Shown: positions 1 to 8,403, numbered from the stretch's first letter. The stretch: DNA of 42,142 bases from Clostridia bacterium (GCA_017434895.1 JAFSGB010000040.1:1-42142), one strand, 5' to 3'. Translations and numbers: made by a program. Notes: a model not told the origin generated them from the letters alone.

Positions 1-860
1 ATATACGATGCTAAAGCAATCAAACGATTGCGGTTAATTTCAGTACCGTCTGCTCCAACACAGCCCGCCCTGTCAACATCGGTATCAAAAATAATGCCCA
101 AATCAGCTTTGTTTTTAATAACTGCCGAGCAAATGCTTTCCATTGCCGCCTTATCCTCAGGGTTTGGGATGTGATTTGGAAACATTCCGTCGGGCTCCAA
201 AAACTGACTGCCAGAAATATCTGCACCCAGTTTTTCCAAAACCTCTTTGGCGTAAAATCCGCCGGCACCATTGCCCGCATCTACAACAATTTTTAAGCCC
301 TTAAGGGGTAAATCAACCTCGGTTTTATTGGTTGCAACGCATATCATACGGCGAAGTCTGTCGGCGTAACCGCTCATATAATCAACAGGAATCACAATAC
401 CCCTTGAATCAGAAATTACAGATTCTCCGTTGTCAGCAAGCTCCACAATTTCAGAAATATCCGTGCCATTGAGACCGCCCGAGGGAATGAAGAATTTTAA
501 ACCATTGCGGTCAAATGGGTGGTGACTGGCAGTAATCTGAATTGCACAGTCGGTTTTCAAATCTACCGTTGTCATAAACATTGCAGGGGTTGAAGCCATT
601 GAGCAATCAATAACAGTAACACCGGAATTTACAAGTGCATCTTTAACCTTTTCGGCAATTTGTGGACCGGTAATCCTAGAGTCTCTACCAACTGCAATTT
701 TAAGATTAGCAGGGTCACGGGAAAATTTGTTACAGTACCAAACAACAAAAGCGGATGTAATATCATATACCGCAGTATCATTTAAATTTACCTCTTTGCC
801 TCCTTTATCTGAGGCAATACCTCTTATATCTGTGCCGCTTTTAAGATTTTTATAACTCAT
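1..860 (-). CDS. Phosphomannomutase/phosphoglucomutase (alpha-D-phosphohexomutase), 3' end cut by the window
   Basis: About 286 residues of the N-terminal part are present; the C-terminus lies beyond base 1. The protein should interconvert hexose-1- and hexose-6-phosphates through a phosphoserine. The start reads MSYKNLKSGTDIRG, the usual opening of this superfamily. The phosphoserine loop TASHHP is at about residues 110-115 (Ser112), and the metal-binding loop DTDVDRAG follows near residue 260. The ATG at 858-860 overlaps the end of rpe by 11 bases, and an AAGGAG site lies inside rpe, so the two are probably co-translated. Substrate preference (glucose, mannose or glucosamine) cannot be decided from the part seen. 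Confidence 0.9.
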   Translation of the reverse strand, partial: MSYKNLKSGTDIRGIASDKGGKEVNLNDTAVYDITSAFVVWYCNKFSRDPANLKIAVGRDSRITGPQIAEKVKDALVNSGVTVIDCSMASTPAMFMTTVDLKTDCAIQITASHHPFDRNGLKFFIPSGGLNGTDISEIVELADNGESVISDSRGIVIPVDYMSGYADRLRRMICVATNKTEVDLPLKGLKIVVDAGNGAGGFYAKEVLEKLGADISGSQFLEPDGMFPNHIPNPEDKAAMESICSAVIKNKADLGIIFDTDVDRAGCVGADGTEINRNRLIALASY

Positions 861-1512
861 TGTATCTAAGCTCCTTGATCTTTGCAATTCTTTGCGCCAT
901 TTCTTCTTTGGCAAAAACATAGCTTCCCGCAACCAAAACATTGGCGCCGGCTTTGTAAGCCAATTCTGCGGTTTCGCCGTTGATGCCGCCGTCAATTTCA
1001 AGGTCAATATCAAGACCTAAGCGGTCAATCTCTTTTTTGAGTGCCTGTAATTTAGGCAAAGCGGACGGCATAAAGCTTTGTCCTCCAAACCCAGGCTCAA
1101 CCGACATTACAAGTACCATATCACAAAGTGGTAAAAATTCAAATATATCCTCTGCGGCGGTGCAAGGTTTGATTGTAAGACAGGATTTACAGCCCAAAGT
1201 CCTAATTTCCTTTAAAGTTTCGGCAACATCACTGCCCGCCTCGTAATGAAAACCTAAAATGTCCGCATATTTTGCAAATTCTTTTATGTAACGGTGAGGT
1301 CTGTCAATCATTAAATGTACATCAAGCGGTATATTAGTATTTTCCTTTAACGCTTTAGCAATTGGAATTCCAAATGAAATGTTGGGAACAAAAATACCAT
1401 CCATAACATCAACATGGAGTAAATCCACCCCATATTCCTCTAGCTTTTTAACGTCAGCTTTTAAATCAAAAAAGTTGGCAGATAACACCGAGGGAGCTAA
1501 CTTTACTAACAT
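850..1512 (-). CDS. rpe: Ribulose-phosphate 3-epimerase
   Basis: Interconverts ribulose 5-phosphate and xylulose 5-phosphate in the pentose phosphate pathway; cytoplasmic TIM barrel. The protein has 220 residues, normal for the family. Recognisable motifs are LAPSVLSANF at the N-terminus, HVDVMDGIFVPN, LDVHLMI, MSVEPGFGGQ and EIDGGI near the C-terminus, which hold the metal ligands and phosphate-binding loop. I chose the ATG at 1510-1512 because GGAGG ends 8 bases before it; a TTG 15 bases upstream overlaps that ribosome site and is unlikely. It lies 37 bases after mgtE and overlaps the next gene, so the three probably share a transcript. Confidence 0.95.
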   Translation of the reverse strand: MLVKLAPSVLSANFFDLKADVKKLEEYGVDLLHVDVMDGIFVPNISFGIPIAKALKENTNIPLDVHLMIDRPHRYIKEFAKYADILGFHYEAGSDVAETLKEIRTLGCKSCLTIKPCTAAEDIFEFLPLCDMVLVMSVEPGFGGQSFMPSALPKLQALKKEIDRLGLDIDLEIDGGINGETAELAYKAGANVLVAGSYVFAKEEMAQRIAKIKELRYNEL

Positions 1513-1549
1513 GAATTTTACCTCCAAAATTTTACATATCCATAGTGTA

Positions 1550-2908
1550 TTACATTAACAATAAAATTGCAATAGAAAAATATATTAGTAATGACAAAGC
1601 GTCCAAAATCGTTGTAACTAAGGGACTTGCCATAACTGCGGGGTCAAAGCCCAGCTTTTTAGCAATAATAGGCAAAACCGAGCCAACGAGCTTTGCAATA
1701 ATTACAACAAAAACAAGCGTCAAGGATACAGCGGTCATTTCAAGGAGCAGAACACCCTCGTCAAAGCTTTTAAGAATTAAGTAGTCCACCAAATAAAGTT
1801 TTACAAAGTTAACCGCACCTAAAACTATACCGCAAATCACCGCAACACGTAGTTCTTTCCAAATAACACGCCAAATATCCTTGAAATCAATGTCCCCAAG
1901 CGACAAAGCACGAATAATCGTTACAGAGGATTGACTCCCCGAGTTGCCGCCTGTACCCATAAGCATTGGAATAAAAGCAATAAGTCCAATCCATTTACTA
2001 AGCCTATCCTCAAAAGAAGAAATAATTGCCCCTGTAAAAGTTGCAGAAATCATTAGAAACAAAAGCCATGGTATACGGGACTTAAATGTGCTGAAAACAC
2101 CCGTTTTAAGGTAGCTTTTTTCACTCGGTAGTATGGCGGCCATTTTTTCAATATCTTCAGATGCTTCCTCTTGCATTACATCAATGGCATCGTCAACTGT
2201 TATAACACCGACAAGCCGGTTTTCCGTATCAACTATTGGTAATGTATAAAGGTCGTATCTCTCAAAAAGATTTACAACCTCTTCCCTATCATCTAAGGTT
2301 CCTGCCGATATAATGTTGGTATCCATTATATCCTCAATAAGTGTATCAGAATAACTCAGCAACAGTTCTCTTACTGTTACAACACCTAAAAGCTTTCGGC
2401 CTCGGTCGGTAACATAACAGGTATAAATCGCCTCAGTATCAACTGCATTTTTGCGAATACGGTTAAAAGCCTCGTCAACCGTCATACTTTTCTTAATATT
2501 GATGTACTCTGTGGTCATAATACTTCCGGCACAGGTATCGGGATAAGCCAGAAGCTTATTTATCATTTGTCGGGTTTTAGCATTAGTTTGTTTGAGAATT
2601 CGCTTAGCGACAGAGGCGGGCATTTCCTCAATTATATTAACCATATCGTCCATAAATAGCTCGTCAATGACATCTTTGAGTTCTGAATCACTAAAGGATT
2701 CAATAAGATGCTGCTGCATATCACTATCCATTTGAACAAAAACCTCTGCGGCAAGCTCTTTGGGCAAAATTCTGAAAACTACAGGCAGGTCTTTTTTATC
2801 CGCTTCCTCTAAAAATTCAGCAATATCGGTAGGATTTAAGTCAGAAAGAGTCTCTCGCAAACGCAAGAACTTTTTCTCACTTATTAATGATAAAATTTCG
2901 GTTTGGAT
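1550..2908 (-). CDS. mgtE: MgtE-type magnesium transporter, probably starting at ATC
   Basis: Homodimeric Mg2+ channel. Visible in order: a cytosolic N domain with NPTDIAEFLEE, two CBS domains (MTTEYINIKKSMTVDEAF and MDTNIISAGTLDD), a plug helix and five membrane segments. The pore signature GTGGNSGSQ and the late TTILDALSLLIYF segment with the conserved Asp are intact. The first ATG/GTG/TTG in frame is a TTG at 2866, which would cut 14 residues from the conserved N-terminus and has no ribosome site. The frame stays open upstream to an ATC at 2906-2908, nine bases after a strong AAGGAGG. From ATC the protein has 452 residues, very close to the usual length of about 450. Start call is inference; family call is firm. 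Confidence 0.93.
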   Translation of the reverse strand: MQTEILSLISEKKFLRLRETLSDLNPTDIAEFLEEADKKDLPVVFRILPKELAAEVFVQMDSDMQQHLIESFSDSELKDVIDELFMDDMVNIIEEMPASVAKRILKQTNAKTRQMINKLLAYPDTCAGSIMTTEYINIKKSMTVDEAFNRIRKNAVDTEAIYTCYVTDRGRKLLGVVTVRELLLSYSDTLIEDIMDTNIISAGTLDDREEVVNLFERYDLYTLPIVDTENRLVGVITVDDAIDVMQEEASEDIEKMAAILPSEKSYLKTGVFSTFKSRIPWLLFLMISATFTGAIISSFEDRLSKWIGLIAFIPMLMGTGGNSGSQSSVTIIRALSLGDIDFKDIWRVIWKELRVAVICGIVLGAVNFVKLYLVDYLILKSFDEGVLLLEMTAVSLTLVFVVIIAKLVGSVLPIIAKKLGFDPAVMASPLVTTILDALSLLIYFSIAILLLM

Positions 2909-2940
2909 TTTATTCGCCCTCCTTAAAAAAATTCCATATT

Positions 2941-2949
2941 ATTATACCA
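2941..2949 (-). promoter_or_regulatory. Extended -10 promoter of mgtE
   Basis: On the minus strand TGG precedes a perfect TATAAT, an extended -10 arrangement. No good -35 hexamer is found at 17 bases. The leader to the proposed ATC start would be only about 25-30 bases, leaving no room for a magnesium riboswitch. Confidence 0.5.
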
Positions 2950-2981
2950 TACTTTTTTCTATTTATCTACTGTTAAATAAC

Positions 2982-3008
2982 AAAAAAATAGCAGGGATTA
3001 TACCCTGC
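2982..3008 (-). terminator. Intrinsic terminator of mgtC
   Basis: A perfect 6-bp stem GCAGGG/CCCTGC with a 6-base loop (2991-3008) is followed on the minus strand by a T-rich run (complement of 2982-2988). It lies 33 bases after the mgtC stop and separates mgtC from mgtE. Confidence 0.7.
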
Positions 3009-3041
3009 CGTAAAAATAATATTATACACTGTACTACGAAA

Positions 3042-3737
3042 TCATGGATTAATTTCACTAATCATCATTGCTACATTTGCATTTTTGCATATAGTTATTT
3101 TAAGCTCATCAAATATCTGAGAATCACGGATTGTCAGTGTAATACCAACATTATCTGCATGACCGCTTTTTGGTGGGATAATTTCATATGTAGCAAGCGT
3201 ATCTCCGATATTTAAGATTTCATTTATAACCGTCTCTGTATCGGAAATATTAGCAAGCTCGATATAAATATTTATGGCATTTTTTTTGATTTTTTCCAAT
3301 CTGCTTAATACAGTTACGCTGAAAATACAAATAAGCGTTGCAATTATTGCACCGGAATAAAAACCAAAACCTACGGAAATTCCAATGGCTGCGGTTGCCC
3401 ACATTCCAGCGGCAGTTGTAAGTCCTGTTACTATTGATTTATTTCTAATCAGAATAGTACCAACACCTAAGAAACCAATACCTGAAATTACCTGAGCGGC
3501 CATTCTAGTGACATCGACACTCAGACCCAAACACTCATTTAAATATACACCGGTAAGCGAGCTCATAGCAGCACCTATGGCAATTAAAATATGTGTGCGA
3601 AGACCTGCAGGTCTACCGTGACGACCACGTTCAATACCTATAAGTCCGCCCATTATAGCAGCAGCTACTAATCTTACAAATGATGTAATGAGTGCGTAGT
3701 CCTCCAATAAAACTAAAAAATCAATCACATTTTTCAT
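3042..3737 (-). CDS. MgtC/SapB family inner-membrane protein
   Basis: About 231 residues. The N-terminal MgtC domain has four or five hydrophobic segments and the family signature GGLIGIERGRHGRPAGLRTH near residues 30-50. The C-terminal ~80 residues look like the soluble ACT-like domain of longer MgtC proteins. In pathogens MgtC aids survival at low Mg2+ and inhibits the F-type ATPase; the role in commensals is unclear. I prefer the ATG at 3735-3737 over the one at 3755, because an AGGGG ribosome site lies between them at correct distance from the inner one. It sits next to mgtE but has its own promoter and terminator. Confidence 0.88.
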   Translation of the reverse strand: MKNVIDFLVLLEDYALITSFVRLVAAAIMGGLIGIERGRHGRPAGLRTHILIAIGAAMSSLTGVYLNECLGLSVDVTRMAAQVISGIGFLGVGTILIRNKSIVTGLTTAAGMWATAAIGISVGFGFYSGAIIATLICIFSVTVLSRLEKIKKNAINIYIELANISDTETVINEILNIGDTLATYEIIPPKSGHADNVGITLTIRDSQIFDELKITICKNANVAMMISEINP

Positions 3738-3766
3738 TATACTTACCCCTGTCATTTTATAGTATT

Positions 3767-3795
3767 ATTGTAACACATAAATAATATCTTTTCAA
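3767..3795 (-). promoter_or_regulatory. Sigma-A promoter of mgtC
   Basis: TTGAAA (complement of 3790-3795), 17-base spacer, TACAAT (complement of 3767-3772). The predicted start of transcription is near 3760, about 23 bases before the chosen ATG. Confidence 0.7.
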
Positions 3796-3804
3796 GCATT
3801 TAAA

Positions 3805-3843
3805 ATAAAACGTTACCTCTGTCTCTTGAGCGACAGAGGTAAC
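3805..3843 (-). terminator. Terminator of the glycosidase-like gene
   Basis: A perfect 12-bp stem, GTTACCTCTGTC (3812-3823) and its complement (3832-3843), with an 8-base loop. On the minus strand it is followed by a T-rich tail. It begins 14 bases after the stop of the 3858-6344 gene. Confidence 0.8.
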
Positions 3844-3857
3844 AGAGAAAACTTAAA

Positions 3858-6344
3858 TTATTTTATACCGTAAACGTAAATCGGAGAACCTGAAACTTCA
3901 ATGGAAACCTTGCCGTTTTCAGCCTTAAGGATTTTTTCATTACCCATAATGTCAACAATTTTAACAGTATTACCAACTGCTTCAAACTCGCGGGTTTCAG
4001 TGGTAGTCCAGCGATTCTCCCAAGCGGGAGCCGGAATACGCTTAACCTTATCAACACGTCCTTGAACAGAGGTGTTAGGCAACTGATAGATATTTGACCA
4101 AAGGACTGCAAATTTATCGTCCTCGGTTTCAACTTGAAATGCTCTTAAAGTACCAAATTCGTCCTCATCATACTTATCAATGAAGGATACCTTTTTATGA
4201 CCGTCAAAACGTCTGGTTAAATTAGCGAATGCAGCAGCCCATGGCTTCGGCATATAAACTCCGTAGTAATCGTAGTTATACATAGCACCGAAATACATTT
4301 CGTTCCAATCACTTGAGCCATTAAACGCAGTTGTGCGGTCGTAGAGACAATAGTAGATGATATCCTCACAGCCGGCCTCAAATAAGAACAGAGCAATACG
4401 AACATTAAAATCCGCACCGGTTCTAATGTCGATTTCTTTGGTATCAGAACAGTGAGCAGGAGTTGGATAACCGGTTTCACCTACAAGAAGTTTCTTATTG
4501 GGATCATAACGGCGACGAAGTCTCTTAAAACGCTCCATTGCATATTCATTTGAGAATGAATTGGCATGCATACTGTAAAGACTGTTAGCGTAAAGCTTAT
4601 CAGGACCGGAAGGACTTGAATATGTGTGAATATCGATGAATTCGGATTTATCCCAAATACCGCTTTCATGAAATGCCTCAAGCCACTCGGTTGTACCGTG
4701 ACAGTTACTTTGCCAAATCATTTTGGGTAGCATTTCGGGGAATTCCTTTGATACAACCTCATAAGCAGGATTAAAGGTGTATGGAACAAATGTCTCTTCA
4801 AGGAATCTTTTACTTTTTCCGTAGTTTGCTTTTGACTTTGCATCAACCTCGTTAGCGAAAAGAATGTATTTAGCGTCAGGGAACGTCTTTAAGATGTTTC
4901 TAACCTTTTCTTTCCAATCGTCAATACCGGCTTCGGTCTGGTTCCAGCCAATACCGGTAGCATAAGAGATTTTGTTATTTCTTAAGCGCTGAACAAAATC
5001 CAGTCGGTCGTATGAAGCACCCAAACGAACAACAGAAATACCAAGCTTATTACATACACAAATGGTAGAAGCTCCTTCACCGCTTGTTTCGGTATGGGTA
5101 GCACACATACCTAAGCGGTTTTCAAATCTGTGTTTGTACTCGTAATCTTCGAGAATAGCGAATGGGTAACATTCCCTATATTCATTATCCTTGGTACAAA
5201 CATATAAATTCAAGTAATACATACCGTATTTCGGCAAATCAAGTTCGATATTGTGGTTTGCCTGTGCAAAGCCGTTAAGTATATTTGTGTAATAGATTGC
5301 TGAATCAACACATTCATTATCATAACTGATAATATTGTATCTTACAGAAAAATTAATATCGTTAGCAGAAAGATTTGTAACATTTACATTAAGCTTTAGG
5401 TGTTTATCTAAAAACAGTGTGGTATTATCCGTTTCATTTACAGCAGCAATACCGGTGGCGAATTCCATATTGCGAGCCTTGAATAGGCCCTCATAACCTT
5501 CACGTTCATTGTTTTTTGTAACAGAAACAGAATACTTAGCACAACCCTCATAACCTAAATCGGTATCCTTTAAAAATGCGCCCATAGTCTCACCGGCAGA
5601 ACCGGGGATATGATATTTATGCGAACTGTTTGGGTCATGCTCTGCATAGTGAATTACATAATCACCGTAGGTTTCGGAAATAACAAAACGGTCGCACTCT
5701 TTATAAACGAAATCGTTATTTTCAGGATAAAGCCAGTTCATTGCAAGTCTTCTGGCAATACTGTTGGAATCATTTATGTAATGACTTGTTGTTGAACATG
5801 TATAAACAGGAACTGTTTTATCACAAATCATTTCGAAATCGGTGTCAATATCTAAACAAAACTCTTTAAAAATATAGGTGGAGCTATTTCTTAAAACGGC
5901 CTCATTTTTGCCCTCGGCGTTGTAGTTTACCTTTACTGCCTTGTAGCCGTCAACCTCGGTAACCTCGAAATCCTTGAAACCGGTGCTTTGGCATAGCGTA
6001 TCGCCGGGGCGAGTTTTTGCATTGTAACCGCCAATTCCAGCTCTGGTCGGGATAAGTTTACCGTCGTCAGTTACGATAGCAATCACCTCAGTGTTTTCAT
6101 TTGTGATACCGTAAAAATATCCATTTCCCACAAACGAAAACTGATAGTCAGCCTCAACAAAATCAATAGGTGTGTAAACAGCATCAGGATTTTTGTCACA
6201 ACGATAAATGCTGTCTCCTGCGCGTTGACCGGGAAAAATGCCGTCATTTGCAATGTCTTTAACATTATCAAATTTGCCGACATAAACCTTTTCGTCGGAA
6301 TTAAGTGTCCAATTGCCAATACTTACTGATGTTTCTTTCTGCAT
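3858..6344 (-). CDS. Large cytoplasmic glycoside-hydrolase-like protein, clan GH-A type barrel
   Basis: 828 residues, no signal peptide or membrane segment, so probably cytoplasmic. The N-terminal ~400 residues look like beta-sandwich domains. The C-terminal half resembles a clan GH-A (alpha/beta)8 barrel: ILFANEVDAK (Glu499) matches the end-of-strand-4 Asn-Glu acid/base pair, and LLVGETGYPT (Glu623) matches the strand-7 nucleophile. I cannot assign a GH family or substrate. A GTG at 6351-6353 is possible, but the ATG at 6342-6344 has the better-spaced AAGGA site. The gene stands alone with its own promoter, operator-like palindrome and terminator, suggesting substrate-controlled expression. 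Confidence 0.65.
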   Translation of the reverse strand: MQKETSVSIGNWTLNSDEKVYVGKFDNVKDIANDGIFPGQRAGDSIYRCDKNPDAVYTPIDFVEADYQFSFVGNGYFYGITNENTEVIAIVTDDGKLIPTRAGIGGYNAKTRPGDTLCQSTGFKDFEVTEVDGYKAVKVNYNAEGKNEAVLRNSSTYIFKEFCLDIDTDFEMICDKTVPVYTCSTTSHYINDSNSIARRLAMNWLYPENNDFVYKECDRFVISETYGDYVIHYAEHDPNSSHKYHIPGSAGETMGAFLKDTDLGYEGCAKYSVSVTKNNEREGYEGLFKARNMEFATGIAAVNETDNTTLFLDKHLKLNVNVTNLSANDINFSVRYNIISYDNECVDSAIYYTNILNGFAQANHNIELDLPKYGMYYLNLYVCTKDNEYRECYPFAILEDYEYKHRFENRLGMCATHTETSGEGASTICVCNKLGISVVRLGASYDRLDFVQRLRNNKISYATGIGWNQTEAGIDDWKEKVRNILKTFPDAKYILFANEVDAKSKANYGKSKRFLEETFVPYTFNPAYEVVSKEFPEMLPKMIWQSNCHGTTEWLEAFHESGIWDKSEFIDIHTYSSPSGPDKLYANSLYSMHANSFSNEYAMERFKRLRRRYDPNKKLLVGETGYPTPAHCSDTKEIDIRTGADFNVRIALFLFEAGCEDIIYYCLYDRTTAFNGSSDWNEMYFGAMYNYDYYGVYMPKPWAAAFANLTRRFDGHKKVSFIDKYDEDEFGTLRAFQVETEDDKFAVLWSNIYQLPNTSVQGRVDKVKRIPAPAWENRWTTTETREFEAVGNTVKIVDIMGNEKILKAENGKVSIEVSGSPIYVYGIK

Positions 6345-6433
6345 TTTACTCACTTTCCTTATTGTAAAATTTTATAATCAACTGCATTTTTGCAGCTTAG
6401 CGAGCTTTATTTAATAATTAACTTAATAGTAAC

Positions 6434-6463
6434 ACAATGAAACACTGAATTTTGTTTCATTGT
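6434..6463. promoter_or_regulatory. Operator-like 11-bp inverted repeat over the glycosidase promoter
   Basis: ACAATGAAACA (6434-6444) and TGTTTCATTGT (6453-6463) form a perfect inverted repeat with an 8-base spacer. It overlaps the -10 box and the predicted transcription start, the classic place for a repressor. No regulator gene of obvious match is adjacent. Confidence 0.65.
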
Positions 6464-6487
6464 ACAGCCTAAGTAATTGAAAGTCAA
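6459..6487 (-). promoter_or_regulatory. Sigma-A promoter of the glycosidase-like gene
   Basis: TTGACT (complement of 6482-6487), 17-base spacer, TACAAT (complement of 6459-6464). Transcription would start near 6452, giving a leader of about 108 bases to the ATG at 6344. Confidence 0.75.
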
Positions 6488-6732
6488 GAATAACTTGAGA
6501 CTTTTCAAGATAATAATTAGTGCATTTTTGATAAATTAAATAAGATGCAGTTCTCGATGAACCGTCTAAAAATCAATCATCAGCAATCTAATAATACAAA
6601 AATTATGCCCCTAATCCTTATGATTGGGGTTTATAACTTAAAAATAGCAAACGAGTATTTGCGAGTAAAACAGAGCATTTAAGAGAAAAACAGAGTTATT
6701 GAAAAATAAATCAATATTTGCAAAATTTAGTG
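6488..6732. other. Non-coding stretch between the glycosidase and rplM promoters
   Basis: No credible open reading frame. The one clear structure is a GC-containing hairpin at 6608-6629 (CCCC-T-AATC, 5-base loop, GATTGGGG) followed by a weak T-rich stretch; no gene directly upstream explains it as a terminator. AAAACAGAG occurs twice around 6665-6705. The rest is AT-rich with no recognised motif. Confidence 0.4.
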
Positions 6733-6761
6733 TTGACAAAGAAAATTGAGTGTGGTATTAT
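6733..6761 (+). promoter_or_regulatory. Sigma-A promoter of rplM-rpsI
   Basis: Perfect TTGACA (6733-6738), 17-base spacer ending in TGG, TATTAT (6756-6761). Expected start near 6768. Confidence 0.85.
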
Positions 6762-6780
6762 ATTCAAGCTGATTACTAAA

Positions 6781-6806
6781 GAAATACTCAAATTTTGAGG
6801 TATTTC
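6781..6806 (+). promoter_or_regulatory. Leader hairpin before rplM (possible L13 leader)
   Basis: GAAATA-CTCAA, loop ATT, TTGAG, one bulged G, TATTTC forms an 11-bp imperfect hairpin in the 5' leader, ending 8 bases before the GGAGG site. L13 leaders are a known autoregulatory RNA class in Firmicutes; whether this hairpin belongs to that class is inference from position only. Confidence 0.4.
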
Positions 6807-6827
6807 AATATTTTGGAGGTTAATAAT

Positions 6828-7256
6828 ATGTCTACATTTATGGCAAAACCTGCTGAAGTACAGCGTAAATGGTACATCATTGATGCGGCTGACAGACCTT
6901 TAGGCAGAACAGCTACCAAGGTTGCGGATATTCTTCGCGGTAAATTAAAGCCCGAGTTTACTCCCCATGTTGACTGTGGTGACCATGTTGTTGTTATAAA
7001 CGCTGAAAAAGCAGTTCTCACAGGCAAGAAGTTGGAAAACAAATATTATCGCCGTCACACCGGTTATATCGGCGGTCTTAAAGAGGTTAAGTATTCTACC
7101 CTTATGAAGACCCGTCCCGAACTTGCTATGGAATTAGCAGTAAAAGGTATGGTTCCCGATACTACAATCGGCCGCAAGGCTCTTACCAGACTTCACATTT
7201 ACAGTGGCACTGAGTATGCTCAAGTAGCTCAAAAGCCTGAAAAGCTTGAATTTTAA
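6828..7256 (+). CDS. rplM: 50S ribosomal protein L13
   Basis: 142 residues, the normal size. [20 protein letters not shown] is the characteristic L13 start, and [35 protein letters not shown] and VKGMVP follow in the expected order. The ATG at 6828 has GGAGG eight bases upstream; in-frame codons further upstream fall within the leader hairpin. L13 binds 23S rRNA early in large-subunit assembly. It forms the conserved two-gene operon with rpsI, 17 bases downstream. Confidence 0.98.
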   Translation: MSTFMAKPAEVQRKWYIIDAADRPLGRTATKVADILRGKLKPEFTPHVDCGDHVVVINAEKAVLTGKKLENKYYRRHTGYIGGLKEVKYSTLMKTRPELAMELAVKGMVPDTTIGRKALTRLHIYSGTEYAQVAQKPEKLEF

Positions 7257-7273
7257 GAAGGGAGACAGTAACT

Positions 7274-7672
7274 ATGTTTGAAGCTAAACCATATTTATAC
7301 GGAACAGGCAGAAGAAAAAGTTCTGTTGCCCGTGTTCGTCTTTATACCGGTACCGGTAAAATCACAATCAATGACAGAGATATCGACGATTACTTCGGTC
7401 TTGAGACCTTAAAGCTTATCGTTCGTCAGCCTCTAACCCTTACTGAGACTACCGATAAGTTTGATATCGTTTGCCGTGTAGCCGGCGGCGGTGTTACCGG
7501 TCAAGCCGGTGCGATCCGTCACGGTATTGCCCGTGCACTTTTACAACATGACGAGGCTTTAAGACCCGCTCTTAAGAAGGCCGGACTCTTAACCCGTGAC
7601 CCTCGTATGAAGGAAAGAAAGAAGTACGGACTCAAAGGTGCCCGTCGTGCGCCCCAGTTCTCAAAGAGATAA
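7274..7672 (+). CDS. rpsI: 30S ribosomal protein S9
   Basis: 132 residues. The N-terminal [14 protein letters not shown], central [21 protein letters not shown] and the basic C-terminal tail RRAPQFSKR, which reaches the P-site tRNA, are all present. A GGGAGA ribosome site precedes the ATG. It is the second gene of the rplM operon and ends 23 bases before a strong terminator. Confidence 0.98.
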   Translation: MFEAKPYLYGTGRRKSSVARVRLYTGTGKITINDRDIDDYFGLETLKLIVRQPLTLTETTDKFDIVCRVAGGGVTGQAGAIRHGIARALLQHDEALRPALKKAGLLTRDPRMKERKKYGLKGARRAPQFSKR

Positions 7673-7695
7673 TCACCTATCTTACAGAGTATTCA

Positions 7696-7729
7696 AAAAC
7701 CCCGAAAGCATTGTGCTTTTCGGGGTTTT
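7696..7729 (+). terminator. Terminator of rplM-rpsI
   Basis: AAAACCCCGAAAGCA, loop TTG, TGCTTTTCGGGGTTTT with one bulged T gives a GC-rich stem flanked by A and T runs; it could also work on the minus strand. Confidence 0.88.
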
Positions 7730-7791
7730 CATTTTGCATTAATTTTTGCTTTGGTGCAAATTATAAAACAGACCGACAAATTGGAAGTGGT

Positions 7792-8403
7792 TTATTCCTT
7801 GTTCAACACTTTTTTCTGCCAAGACTTTTGGTTGCACTTGGGGCAACGCATATGTCTTGTTCTGTTGATGTGAGCCGCTATAAGTACACTTTTGTATGTG
7901 GGAACATATCGGTGTCCACATTTGGCACATTTATAGTATCCTGCCGTCTGCTCAATTCTTATAGCGTAAGCAATGCCTATCGCAAACGGAATGAAACCTA
8001 TAATTATAAGAACGATTCTCAGCCAATCTGCCATTTGAACATAGGCGGCAACAAAGACCAAGGCAAAAAGGATTACTGATACCACAACGCCTACGAAAAT
8101 CTCCAAAGACAGTAATCTTTTATCTGCCAGTTCTTTCTGCTCAATCATTTCAAGCAAGTTAGTTTCTAATTCTTTGTTGTAATTATCCATTGTAACTACC
8201 TCCCCACATAATAAATCATTTACGCTGATTTTGAGAACATCACACAGTTCAAGCATAATAGAGGAATCCGGCATGGCTTTACCCGTTTCCCATTTTGATA
8301 CCGCCCTATCGGTGATGTTCAGTTTTTCTGCCAACTGCATTTGAGTTAAGTTTGCATTTTTTCTGCACTCGGCAATGAACTTTCCTATTTTTATCTGGTC
8401 CAT
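7792..8403 (-). CDS. XRE-family regulator with membrane helices and a C-terminal zinc ribbon
   Basis: 203 residues. Residues 7-65 form a Cro/CI-type helix-turn-helix (LTQMQLAEKLNITDRAVSKWE). A short linker is followed by two hydrophobic segments (about 100-120 and 128-148). The C-terminal ~50 residues carry a zinc-ribbon-like pair of cysteine motifs, CAKC and CPKC. It is therefore a DNA-binding protein likely tethered to the membrane. A GGAGG site lies 8 bases before the ATG. A perfect 11-bp palindrome lies 53 bases upstream and may be its operator. The signal is unknown. No partner gene is adjacent. Confidence 0.8.
   Translation of the reverse strand: MDQIKIGKFIAECRKNANLTQMQLAEKLNITDRAVSKWETGKAMPDSSIMLELCDVLKISVNDLLCGEVVTMDNYNKELETNLLEMIEQKELADKRLLSLEIFVGVVVSVILFALVFVAAYVQMADWLRIVLIIIGFIPFAIGIAYAIRIEQTAGYYKCAKCGHRYVPTYKSVLIAAHINRTRHMRCPKCNQKSWQKKVLNKE

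Noticed and set aside
2930-3041. Possible magnesium riboswitch (M-box) before mgtE
   Set aside because: The promoter lies only about 30 bases before the start and the upstream hairpin is explained as the mgtC terminator; there is no room for the multi-stem fold.
6608-6629. Hairpin as a terminator of a missing small gene
   Set aside because: No reading frame or RNA-like structure ends there on either strand, and the T-rich tail is weak; left as an unexplained hairpin.
7711-8079. Plus-strand reading frame opposite the XRE regulator
   Set aside because: It has no ribosome site or recognisable motif and runs antisense to a gene with a clear HTH and zinc ribbon.
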